This document shows, in pieces, positions 54,803 to 64,000 of a DNA stretch of 64,000 nt. This DNA is from Favolaschia claudopus. Its lineage: Eukaryota > Basidiomycota > Agaricomycetes > Agaricales > Mycenaceae. The notes below the pieces were generated by a model that made no database searches, was not told where the DNA came from, and worked only from the letters and a program-made list of their open reading frames with translations. The DNA lies in NCBI GenBank assembly GCA_037176885.1, contig JAWWNJ010000028.1, forward strand, positions 558,001 through 622,000. Reading direction: 5' to 3'. The translations under genes and the position numbers were made by a program. The stretch's first letter is position 1; each line of letters begins with the position of its first letter.

Positions 54803-56632
54803 TGATAGGGCCGCTCAGCGGCTACGCGTGAAACCACAGAAATTTGTCGATTTCTGTACCTATCAGCGGGAGGAAGTGAGGCTAGGATTACAGAAGATAT
54901 ACTCTTCCTCGAGGGTAGTATCTTATTGCTTAAGATGGCCGATAAGCCAGCGGGACATCATTATCTGGTAGCGGGAGCTTAGCGACGTCTCCCTAAACAT
55001 GGGAGCGGAACTCTGACTTCAACTACTACTACTGTTGGGCCAAGGGCGTAGCGGGAAACCGTTGCCCTAAGGTGCCGGAGGCCACCAAGAGGAATTACCG
55101 AAACCCTGAAGTTAGGCGCTAAACCGCCGAACCACCATAGACGAATCAGACGGACGGACAGACGAACTCATTAGTACTGGCGGGGACATGCCGCCGGGAA
55201 CATCACCTTCGGCGGGTCGAACAAGACCTCACAGGAGGGCCAGATCAAGGAAGACTTGATCCTACACGAGCAGCGGGCTTATCGCCGAGTACCCGACTAG
55301 CCGGCGGGTGGACTGGATCAACCAGGGAGCATCGGCTGCCTCGGGTTCACTAGCGGGGAGACCAACCGACGACGCCGGTGTCAAATACCGTTGATATCGG
55401 GGAGTCTCTCGGCGAGTGGCGAACCTTTGGATTATATCGGCTTGACCTGCTTTAAGCGGGAGCCTCTTTCCTGATGACAGAAGAACTTAGAAGAACTTGA
55501 CCGCACTCGAGCCGCCACCAGTACGGACGGCGGGAGGTGACCTTGACCTTTGCTCGACCAGCGGCAAGCAGCCATTATGAAGAAGATATTTCGTGTCTCT
55601 CCTTGAAGACATGGCAACCAGCACGCCATTGCACTGCAATAAGGCGCGATACCCACCCGCCCGCATGGACTTTCTCCGGGAAGCAGTCTATTCACTCACG
55701 ACTCGCAATCCTGAATATACCATTGGTTCCCAGCGGGCGCGGCATCACTCTTGGACACTCTCTCATCATGATTTTATTTGGTTGTTTCTGCTCCCGTTGG
55801 ATGTATTTAATCTCCCGCTGTACTTTTGGTTACTCAGTCAATTACCTACCCGTAGACAAGGGCAGTTTGTAGCGGACTCTAGAATTTGAATTGAACTTTG
55901 AAAGAGACTAGACTTGATATCTGAGAGAGACTCGAGTGATACGGAAAGACTTGTGGCATACCGAGCCGCCAGAACTTTGAGAGCCCCGCCAGCCTTTGAG
56001 CCCGAGCCCTCCTGAAATACGAAGCCCCGTTTCTCGCCGTTCCGCGGTATAACCAAGACCCCCGTTCGTGCTTGATTCCGCGCCGTCGACGCCCCGTGTG
56101 CCAGCCGTTCCGCGGTATACCCAAGACCCCCGTTCGAGCTCGCCGCCGCGTAGTGGTGTAACTGCCCGGGTCACTGTTAGTGTCCGCGCCATCGACATAA
56201 GAGCCCCGCTTCTCGCCAGAGCCGCGCCGGTCGTATAAGAACCCCGTCCCGCTGAGCCGCGCCTTCTGCCCGCCGGTTGTCATCCAGAAAGCTTCTTGCC
56301 GGTTGACGATCCACTACCGGGCGACGCTTTTCTATTGGCACGGAGACCCTCCCCGCTAGACTCAGAATTTCTCATTTCGAAGTCTCAGAAAGAGTGACTC
56401 TTCGCTTCTCCCGTTGCGAATCGTTTTGCCCGCTACGTTCTCGCTAGACAATCTAGTAGTTCGTCCCGCTCAAACGTAGCGACCTTGATTGATTGAAGCT
56501 TGCACAAGTATTCTGAGGGACGATACGTGCTCCCGCCACCCCGAACACACACACACACACGTCGTATTGGATTAGATTTTGTGATTTTATATTTCGGTAT
56601 ATTTCACGCCTACACCTACACGCACCGTTTCA
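54803..56632 (+). repeat. 3' LTR (1830 bp)
   Basis: Same length as the 5' LTR; the only difference noticed is G at 55111 for T at 32729. It ends TTTCA, followed by ACGC and then the reverse complement of the ATGGC start of gene C copy 4. Confidence 0.92.
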
Positions 56633-57145
56633 ACGCCATAGCGAGTTTGGCGGAGGGCGATTATTGGATAGGAAAAGGTATGCTGCTGGCGGTGAACCTG
56701 GTGGTCAAGAACAAAGGCGAAACTCGGGACGTCATCCTTGTCGTACGAGGAGGTTTTGATTTCCTTTTTGGGATGTGGAGGAAGAGCGGCCAGAGAAGGC
56801 TGACGGTTCAGACGCCTAGGCAGTCTGCGGTACTGAGAAACCAGGCCAAAAGAATCTAGATCTGTGGGGAGGGGCTGACCGGACGCGCCAATCGAAGACA
56901 GAATTTTCGAAACCAATCACTGATTTAGATACTGTACAGGCATTGGTGAATGTAAGCCGGCCAGTAGAAGTCCCGTCAATGCAGCCGCTCTATGACCAGC
57001 TACCACGGGCATATCGCCTGAATGCGATGTCGAGCGAGCAGCAGCATCATATAGCTTAGAGTAAAGCCCTTCACATGTAGTTCACATGTTATCCCATCGC
57101 ATTTCCAGATCCTTACGCAGCGCATGCGCTTCTTCTGTGGTGGTA
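56633..57145. other. Start codon and promoter region of interrupted gene C copy 4; otherwise no gene
   Basis: On the minus strand, 56639-56633 is ATGGCGT, the first two codons and one base of gene C copy 4. The next few hundred bases to the right are its presumed promoter; a CCCAAAAAGGAAATCAA word (about 56745-56761) is shared with the promoters of gene C copies 1 and 3. The plus-strand open frame 56500-56859 is a chance read-through from the LTR. Confidence 0.6.
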
Positions 57146-58719
57146 TTAGATCGGAGTAGCAAACATTGAAATTTGGCGACACTGACCCCATTTCTCTTCA
57201 TCGTCGTTGTAGTCAAAAGAGCACGAATCATACTGCACTCCCGGAACACCTCGCTGCCAAAAGTATAAGAATCCGGGCGAGCCATCTATCCAAATCACTT
57301 TGAGTTTGGGATATCTGGAGAGAAACTCGTCTTCGAGTGCATTTAGATCCGGGACTCCTTGGTCGAGATGTGAATCGTCGTCTTCGTATTTCCAGCGAAC
57401 GGAGATCTTCTCGATACCAGTGGGGAACGGTGGGCTCTCCATGAGTTCCGTCAAGAAGTCGAATGCCTGCACATATGAAATCAGCCAAAGAACACGTAAA
57501 ACGGGCATGACACAACCTCGAAATTGGTCTGCTTGCCGGGATGATACTCTTCATAATCATCCTCTATCCAATACGGAACTGTGACCTTCACGCGAAGATC
57601 GGTGAGATGTGGGAAGAACCCGCAGAGCTCACGAAGCTCCTCATGAGTGGGATCCAAGAAGTGGACATGTAAAGAGGTGATGTGATTTGGCCCATTGATT
57701 AAGCGCAAGTGTAGCAGAGCGTGATCTACATCGTCACAAGAGAGAAACAGACGATGCAAGGAAGAAAGCGGAAGGAAGAGCTTCAGAAGATCTGGTGGGC
57801 CTCTATATTCGCCAAGTGAAGCCAACACTGGGCTGAGAGCATCTTGGAAGTCCCCATTGCCGTTTGGCCGACGAGGTTCTGTCGATGCAACCACAGCTAA
57901 GGATTGTATCGCAGGGAATTTTTCGAAGAGTTGAACATTTTGGAGCAGTGTACGGACGCTCACGACGAGTTCGAGGTGGGTGACAACCATGAAGGGCTGA
58001 CCCATGAGTATCTGACTGAGAATCCAGGTGTGTAGTGATGTGGAGAGTTTGCGAAGGGTGTCACGACGCAACAAAGGATACCAATGCTTGGCAGAGATGC
58101 CTGGGGACGCCGGCCAAGCGCTGTACTCCAAAGTCGCCTCGCAAAGTGGAGGGGGATCGAGGGTAGCCGTAGCTGTGTGGGGCCTTGAGTCTGTAGTACC
58201 TTCATGTTCCTGTGGGTAGCAGCTCCGTACGTCCAGATATCGGAGGTTAGGAAGCACGGAGATGCTGCTCAACAAAAGTGCAGGGTACTCGATGTCAAAG
58301 AGCTTGAGATGACGGAGGTTGACGAGATGATGCAAACGGCGACAAAATCTTCCAACCAACTCCCACGTAGCAGCACTGCTTGTCACTGACATCCAAATCT
58401 GTTGTGGCGCGGAGTCCATACGAAGGGATCGGGATCGAGAGACGGCGCAAAGGTGAACGTAAGAGGCGATGTCGGAAGAGGTCCAGAACTTCAGCCGTTT
58501 AAGAATGAAGCTGTCCGGGTCTTGGAGCGTCTTTTCATCCTGAAGCAAACGTCCGACCGGGATTCCAACTTCGTATGGGTCAAACACGAAGTTTCGAAAG
58601 AGTAACGGACGAGCCAGGGAGTAAAATCGTTTGTGGGTTAGATTCAGCTGCATGAGCGCCTCTCTAGGTCCATGTAAGAAGATCTCGGTCCAGAGCTCGT
58701 TGGGAACGTCGTTGTGCAT
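57146..58719 (-). CDS. F-box protein with leucine-rich-repeat-like body (507 aa)
   Basis: ATG at 58719 (MHNDVPNELWTEIFLHGPRE); exon 1 58719-57517, exon 2 57466-57146, intron of 50 nt. Residues 1-45 read as an F-box (VPNELWTEIFLHGP, LTHKRFYSLARPLLFRNF). The body has irregular leucine-rich stretches spaced as in fungal F-box/LRR proteins: LVNLRHLKLFDIEYPAL, VLPNLRYLDVRSC, VVTHLELVVSV, SLHRLFLSCDD and HLTDLRVKV. It would act as a substrate receptor of an SCF ubiquitin ligase. An open extension upstream to 59025 lacks F-box features. It is unrelated in sequence to the A genes beyond the F-box. It looks intact. Confidence 0.8.
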
Positions 58720-59380
58720 CGCGGCGACGTGCAAGCAGCTGTTCGGCCGCTCGGTCCGGAAAATCGATGCCGGAGTTTGCCGAATTGTTGGTTCAAAGAT
58801 TTGGTCCAACCTCAGAATTCGGATTATTTCGACTCGTAGGTGGTCGAGAATGGATCTGACTACAAGCCATTGAGTCATACATACTGTGAGTAGCTGCAGA
58901 CTTCCCGGAATCTGGCGAAGGAGCAGGGCGTTGTACCGTATAATTTCGTTCAATTCGGATGTCCCGGACTCCTGCGTCACACAACCCCGTGTCGATCCGA
59001 ACTTTGGGTTTTGGTCCCGCGTCACAATGGTCGTTGTCGAACGTCTTGGGCGTCACGGTGAGAAAAAAAATGCCCAAATCGTGCAAAAAAGAGAAGATTT
59101 TGCGGTTTTGAAATTTTTTCTTCGAAATTTTGCGCCTGGTCACGCATCGAGTTGTCGAATCGGTTCCACAAGGTCACTGGCACGCGTCACACCCCCTGTT
59201 GAATTGAACGTAGTTATACGGTATCATACCGGTTCATACTAAGTAGTCAAATACTAGTAGTACTTCACTGAGTTCATACTAAGTAGCCTCGGCGGCGCTG
59301 ATTGCAGTGGATTATCACTCGGGAAGCTTGTGTCACTCCGAAAAAACTCGTCTTACCAGGGTCAGGAACTCGTCTTGGGA
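58720..59380. other. No gene; short repeats
   Basis: Upstream region of the F-box gene. TTCATACTAAGTAG occurs twice (about 59236 and 59274), with TACTAGTAGTA between. An A-rich tract lies at 59060-59130. No reading frame with gene features. Confidence 0.45.
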
Positions 59381-59790
59381 AGATAAAGTTTCCGCACCAG
59401 TTTCCAACCCCCGGAAACCGTTCGTGAAAACAATTGTTTCCGCAACAGTTTCCAGCGGTCGGAAACCTTGGCGGAAAACAAAAGAATCCGTGGTGGATTC
59501 CGCGGACCGGAAATGTAATATTCCGGCAACAGTTTCCCGAAGGTGCCGGAAACTAAACGTTTCCGGCCCCTGGAGCCGCGTTTCCGAGGATTGGAAACAT
59601 TTGTTTTCCATCACTGGAGGAAACTGATCCGGAAACAATTAATTGCCGAGGACCGTAGACTGCCGAGGACTCTTTTTGTTCTGCACGCGGCCGAAACTGT
59701 TCCGGAAACAATTAGTTTCACGAACAGTTTCCGGTGGGTGGAAACTCTTGCGGAAACTTTTGGTCTCCAAGACAAGTTCCTGCCATCGGA
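59380..59790. repeat. Dense GTTTCC/GGAAAC array
   Basis: GTTTCC and its reverse complement GGAAAC alternate roughly every 15-25 bp, often as TTTCCGG and CCGGAAA around GC-rich spacers, over about 400 bp. Open frames cross it on both strands, but their proteins only mirror the repeat (FRPLET/FRGLET on one strand, VSSGRKP on the other). It has no period and no defined ends, so it is neither a normal satellite nor a recognised transposon. Confidence 0.55.
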
Positions 59791-60021
59791 GATACCGTTT
59801 TTTTCGGAGTGTGTGGGGAGTCGTCTCCTTTCCTTGGGCTTGAATTTACCGAGACTTCCTCTCGCAGGAGTTCGAGTGGGAATTGAAAAAGGTTTTGATG
59901 TTCATCCGCATTCCTTGAAATAACTTTGTATTAAATCATCTCGACGGCGTCCGAGTCGGATATAGCATAGGCACGTAGTCTATCAGTATGTAACTCCCAG
60001 ATTTCCTGTCGGTCTGTCTAT

Positions 60022-62562
60022 TTACTGCTTCTCAACATCTACCTTCCGCCCCTCCGCCAAGTTCACCTCCCCCTCCTTCGCTTTCTCCTGCAACGCGTAA
60101 CTCTCATCCACCGTCGTATGCATCGGAATCTCCTTCATCAGCAAACTCAACAACAACCCCAGCCCAGCAAACCCAATCATCGTCTGCCACACGACACGCA
60201 GACTGTCCGCAAACGACGCCCGCACCTCCGTACGAAGTGGCTCCTGGAGCGTTCGGATGACGGGGACCGCGGCGTAGGCGATTTCGAAGCCCGGCGGGAA
60301 TTGCGCGACAAAAGCTGCAGGGAGCTTTTTCTTGAGTTCGTTCTGGAGGTGTTCTTGATAAGCAAATCGGTAGTGTACCGTGGTAATTACATTACAAACC
60401 TGTAGAATTGTGCTCGATATTGTGATCCCGAAGGTCTGGAGTAGTATTCATTCAACGATGTTGAGTTATAGTCAATGATCAGAGAACAGCGCGCACCTGA
60501 GAGAAAGCACGAGTGAATGAAAAGAGCGCCAATGCGCTCGCAGCGCGGTTAGTCGGCGTAGCAGCCAGTAAAGCAAACATGGGTACACCAAACTGAACCA
60601 GTTCTTCCTCAGACAAAACATACGCCAAAACATTTGAAAGCGATCCACTCACCAACGGCCCCACCCCTGCCGCGATGACCACTTGAAATCCCGCCCACAT
60701 TGCCGCTGACGAATCCTCCTTGATCATACTGAAGAGCCCGAAGCCGACGACGACTATGATCCAGCTGATCCAATTGACTTCACGGTATCGTTTGAAGTAC
60801 GTGAGGAGAAGGACGGAGATGAAGCCGATGGGGGTGTTAGTGAGGGTGGCGGGGAGAAATTGGACCGCGGATCGGAGGGGGGAGGAGCCGAAGCAGGCTT
60901 GAAAGAATACTTGGTTGGGGATGTCTGAATTTAGTAGAGTGTAAAGCGGGATGAGGTGAGAGGGCTTACCGGGGAGGTAGAATACCATACCTGCGAGTCG
61001 AGATGAGAAAGAAATCAAACATCGACGCGAGCGTTCAAAGATGCACTTACAAATGCTTACGATCGAATGAACGACAGTGGTTGAAAGACTATTCTCATGT
61101 TCAATTGGTCACTCAATACCAAAGAAAATGAAAACACCCACGCGCTAATGGAAGTACGATTATTAATGAGGTCTCGGGGGACTGTAGGCGCTACAGCAAT
61201 CTTCGCTTCATACGCCGCAAACACGAGAAAGAGAATCAGTCCAATGATCAAAGGCGCGAGCACCTGGGCGGAATTCCAGGGATATCGGATGCCAGCCCAC
61301 GAGAGACCGATATTTGCCAAGGTCGTTGCGGTGATTATGAGTGCATTGCCGCTATCAAGAAAAGTGACTTGCGATGAGAGGGAGGTGGTGTAAGAGTAAC
61401 ATAAGTGGAAACACTTACCCCCAGTCGACTTTTGCTAGCTTTTCCCGTACGGAGCCCTCGGGACGTTTGACGGAGAGGAAGAACGTAACCAATGCGATGG
61501 CAATCCCACCCACAGGGAGATTCAGGTCTATAGGGACGGTATATTAGCGACAGGTTACAAGTGCGTATGTCAACGCACAGAAAAGCCATCGCCACGCTTT
61601 GCCATTTTGCGATAAGCCGCCTCCCTTGAACACGTTTTGACGTTACCTAGATGAAAACAACAATGGAGGGTAAACGTACGATCGGTGGCCCCGAAAACTG
61701 ACAACCCTTTCAGTTTGCATATGCCAAGAGATGGGAAATATACTCACTGATGCGATAGCCCACACCAAGGCTAGTAGGCCTTGATACAATCCCCGTTCTG
61801 CGAGAGGTACGAGATCGGCAACAATGATTTCGGTCAGGGTCAAGATTCCGCCGCCACCGATGCCTCAAGGGTCAGGATGAGAAAGAACACAGTGTGGCAG
61901 ATTCGATCACAGACTCACCCTGGATCGCTAAAAATGATGGCTTTCAACAAAGAGAAAAGCATAACAGATATGACTTACTTCGGGCAGCAATCATCATGTC
62001 CTGTTCACGCAGTGAGTTCTCCTTTAACTCACAGAATGCGCGGGTTTGTGCTCACTATATTCTGCGCTGCACCAGCCAAAGCACTTCCGATAGTAAAAAA
62101 TACGACGCTGATGAGCAAGATCGACTTTCTGCCCGACCGACGTCAGCAAATTTCGGCATATTGAACGAAGCATCGACCAACCTTCCGAAAACATCTGCAA
62201 GATTCCCGCTCAATGGAATAAACGCCGTGCTAGACAATGCATAGGCTGATCCGACCTATATGTAAGCGAATGAGTGCAGGTTGAACTGGAAGAAGACACA
62301 AGATATTCACCCAGATGTAATTGCCTTCGCTGTCATTGAGAGACTCTGCGATAGTTGGCAGAGCGGTGCCAATAGCCGCCAAATCGAGTGCGGCCAAGAA
62401 CGTCGAAGCCATCAGCGCGAGAAACGTGAGCCAGAAAGCTCGTCCTTTCGGGGGGGCAGAGTTCGCCGGACTCGTAGGGGCCGACTCCTTTGGAGATACA
62501 TGAAGTTCGAAGACGGTAGGGGCGGCCAGGTCTGAGGTTGAAGTATTCGAGAGTGTTGCCAT
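60022..62562 (-). CDS. MFS multidrug transporter (DHA2-type, 14-TM)
   Basis: ATG at 62562 (MATLSNTSTSD), stop at 60024-60022, about 11 exons separated by 50-100 nt introns. A polar N-terminus precedes FWLTFLALMASTFLAALDLA and IGTALPTIAESLN, the TM1 motif (LAALD-x-T/IG-TALP) of drug:H+ antiporters. It continues with YALSSTAFIPLSGNLADVFG (motif A-like), GGGI, VWAIAS, FLPATLTNTPIGF and VVIAAGVGPL, then the late TM segment TMIGFAGLGLLLSLL and a hydrophilic tail EGEVNLAEGRKVDVEKQ. A plasma-membrane or vacuolar exporter of small molecules, in exchange for protons, is expected; the substrate is unknown. Exon borders were not all resolved, but no fatal lesion was seen. Confidence 0.8.
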
Positions 62563-62868
62563 TGCAGACAGCAGAGTACATTGACACCGGAGGCGACCTC
62601 CTTACTTATAGTCCACATTTTGTTGAAGCCGCCGGAAGCAAGTTGATTTGAAGTTGATGCTGTACTTTTCTGTCTGCCGTCCGCGACACGTGTGGCGGCA
62701 GACTGTGATCCAACGGATGTTCCCGCGGAATGATCTATTTTTGTCGTATTGAGCTGTCCATACTTGCAAGTGAGAAGGTGTGTAAGCTTGAGTATTTGAG
62801 CCCACAAACGCATGGAGAAGGAAGATTCAAGTCATCTAACGAATAAACATAAGTAGGTCAAAATCTTA

Positions 62869-63133
62869 CTGTACTAATCCGACCGGTTGTTCACGTTATG
62901 CGTGACGCCGGTTCGTGAACTGAACAATTTTGAACAGGGTGATGGGTGACGGGGGGTTTTTCGGCCCAAAAAGGACCACAAAATCACAAAAATTTCCGGC
63001 CGGCACCTGCCGAGCAGTGCCGACCTTCCATATATGGCAATTTTTCTGTGATTGCCGTGATGTGAGCGACTTGTCCGGTGAACGATTTGGGTGACGGGTG
63101 ACACCCAGTGAACAACCGGTCGGATTAGTACAG
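62869..63133. mobile_element. TA-flanked MITE (265 bp), Tc1/mariner-like
   Basis: Perfect terminal inverted repeats of 26 bp (CTGTACTAATCCGACCGGTT then GTTCAC on the left, exact reverse complement on the right), flanked by TA at 62867-62868 and 63134-63135. No coding capacity. A perfect TIR suggests recent mobility with a transposase supplied in trans. Confidence 0.75.
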
Positions 63134-63135
63134 TA

Positions 63136-64000
63136 GTCGTGGTCGCAGATGGAGAAGAGTTGTCACGCAAGTCACACCTGTCACCAGTGCCACTTGAATT
63201 TGACGCCTTTCGCTGCCATCAATTTATTATTTATTCAGAGCCAATCTTACTCCTGCAAAAATTCCCGCCAGATCCAGATATTTCACTGCTCTGCTTATAC
63301 AGTATGTGATCCGCACAATCACAGAGCTTGGCCGCCGCGAAACTCGATTACTGTAGTACTGTAGTCTCAAGTTCGCTTCAGGATCGATCCCAGCCTGGCT
63401 TGCAAAAGAGGGAGACATTTCCCCGCCTTGATTTTCCCTGTCTCAATATATCCAAAGATATGTTCTTGTTGGAATTCGTTCTGGATTGCTTGAAGTGTGC
63501 GTTTCCCACGGTTCAAACCAAACTTCCCACGGTTCGACTTTGTGTCAAGCAAAGGAGAAAAGGTGGGGTGGACGGGAAGGAGGAATAAAAATGGGCAAAG
63601 AAAGTGTTTACGCATAGGGCTCCTATTGGGAGTGCGTTATCTGCTAGCAAATCTGAAGTACCATTGATGCTGGCGATCTAGAGTTTTTGTCAATGTAAGT
63701 AAGGTGATCAACTGGACCGCGGTAATCCGCCAGACTGTAGATGGCTAAAATCCGACGAGAGGAATTGACAAACAAACTGGCCGCAGGCTGAAACCGCCAA
63801 AATTTAAACGAATGGTCATAGAAGCAAATTCGGACTGAAGCTAACGGGTGTTCGACGCCATCATGATGTTTCTAAGTAATCCTGCATGCCGTGCGTCTAT
63901 ATCAGGCCGTGTAAAAATGTATAGTGTTGTCGGATGAGGTGCTGCCACGGTCTGTACGGCGAGGATACGGCGAGGATGGAAATTTCGCGGGAGGTGAAGG
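63136..64000. other. No gene seen
   Basis: Only short frames without motifs on both strands; A/T-rich stretches near 63230 and 63590. A gene could begin to the right of the window. Confidence 0.45.

Larger units (their letters stand above)
32421..56632 (+). mobile_element. Giant Ty3/gypsy LTR retrotransposon (24.2 kb) carrying five antisense genes
   Basis: Two 1830-bp LTRs in direct orientation, both starting TGATAG and ending TTTCA, are offset by exactly 22382 bp. The tetranucleotide ACGC flanks both ends (32417-32420 and 56633-56636), consistent with a 4-bp target duplication. A primer-binding site follows the 5' LTR and a polypurine tract precedes the 3' LTR. Gag, protease and Pol are on the plus strand, with Pol order RT, RNase H, integrase, which places it in Ty3/gypsy (Metaviridae). 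Five genes run on the minus strand between pol and the 3' LTR. A separate 4.1-kb element lies in a gag intron. I noticed a single LTR difference (T at 32729, G at 55111), so insertion is very recent. Confidence 0.92.

Noticed and set aside
56500..56859. Plus-strand ORF of 119 codons crossing the 3' LTR border
   Set aside because: It starts in the LTR and reads antisense through the promoter of gene C copy 4; chance frame.
59307..59638. Mirror-image open frames of about 100 codons
   Set aside because: They are a direct product of the GTTTCC/GGAAAC array and have no independent coding signal.

Overview
The window looks like nuclear DNA of a filamentous basidiomycete, most likely an agaricomycete. 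Genes are split by many 45-65 nt GT-AG introns, F-box-type genes are present, and hAT, MITE-like and Ty3/gypsy elements are abundant. No rRNA, tRNA or CRISPR array was recognised. All reading was by eye; family names rest on motifs, not on searches.

Positions 1-31844 are a repeat-structured accessory region. After the end of a hAT transposase gene (1-1013) comes an inverted duplication of about 8.6 kb: left arm about 2100-10770, right arm about 21060-29590, with a spacer of about 10.3 kb. Each arm is bounded by two same-orientation copies of an unusual repeat (copies at about 2100-3800, 9450-10770, 21060-22430 and 28060-29590). Each repeat has a 20-bp palindrome, a TATA box and tandem units of about 318 bp that look like exon plus 53-nt intron. 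Inside each arm sit an F-box-like gene (A), a coiled-coil gene (B), a small three-exon gene (C), a small ORF (E) and an acidic gene (D). A third A-B-C set (16868-19989) lies in the spacer with a zinc alcohol dehydrogenase gene, an EH-like gene and a gene broken by a hAT-type MITE. A fourth C-type gene lies further right.

Positions 32421-56632 hold one giant Ty3/gypsy element of 24.2 kb with 1830-bp LTRs in which I noticed one difference. It splits the fourth C gene just after its start codon. It encodes Gag, protease and Pol on the plus strand, joined by an apparent intron and a canonical -1 slippery site. A 4.1-kb inverted-repeat element sits in an intron of gag. Between pol and the 3' LTR lie five intron-containing genes on the opposite strand. 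Four of them carry the same six-cysteine zinc-cluster-like motif, and three share one exon layout. Motifs of the type GCGGG/CCCGC are strikingly dense in the element.

Positions 57146-62562 are more ordinary: an F-box/leucine-rich protein gene, a dense GTTTCC/GGAAAC array and an MFS drug-transporter-like gene, followed by a TA-flanked MITE and sequence with no recognisable gene. The best candidates for an undescribed system are the antisense zinc-cluster gene set of the giant retroelement, the repeated A-B-C module, and the spliced tandem-unit repeat that frames it.
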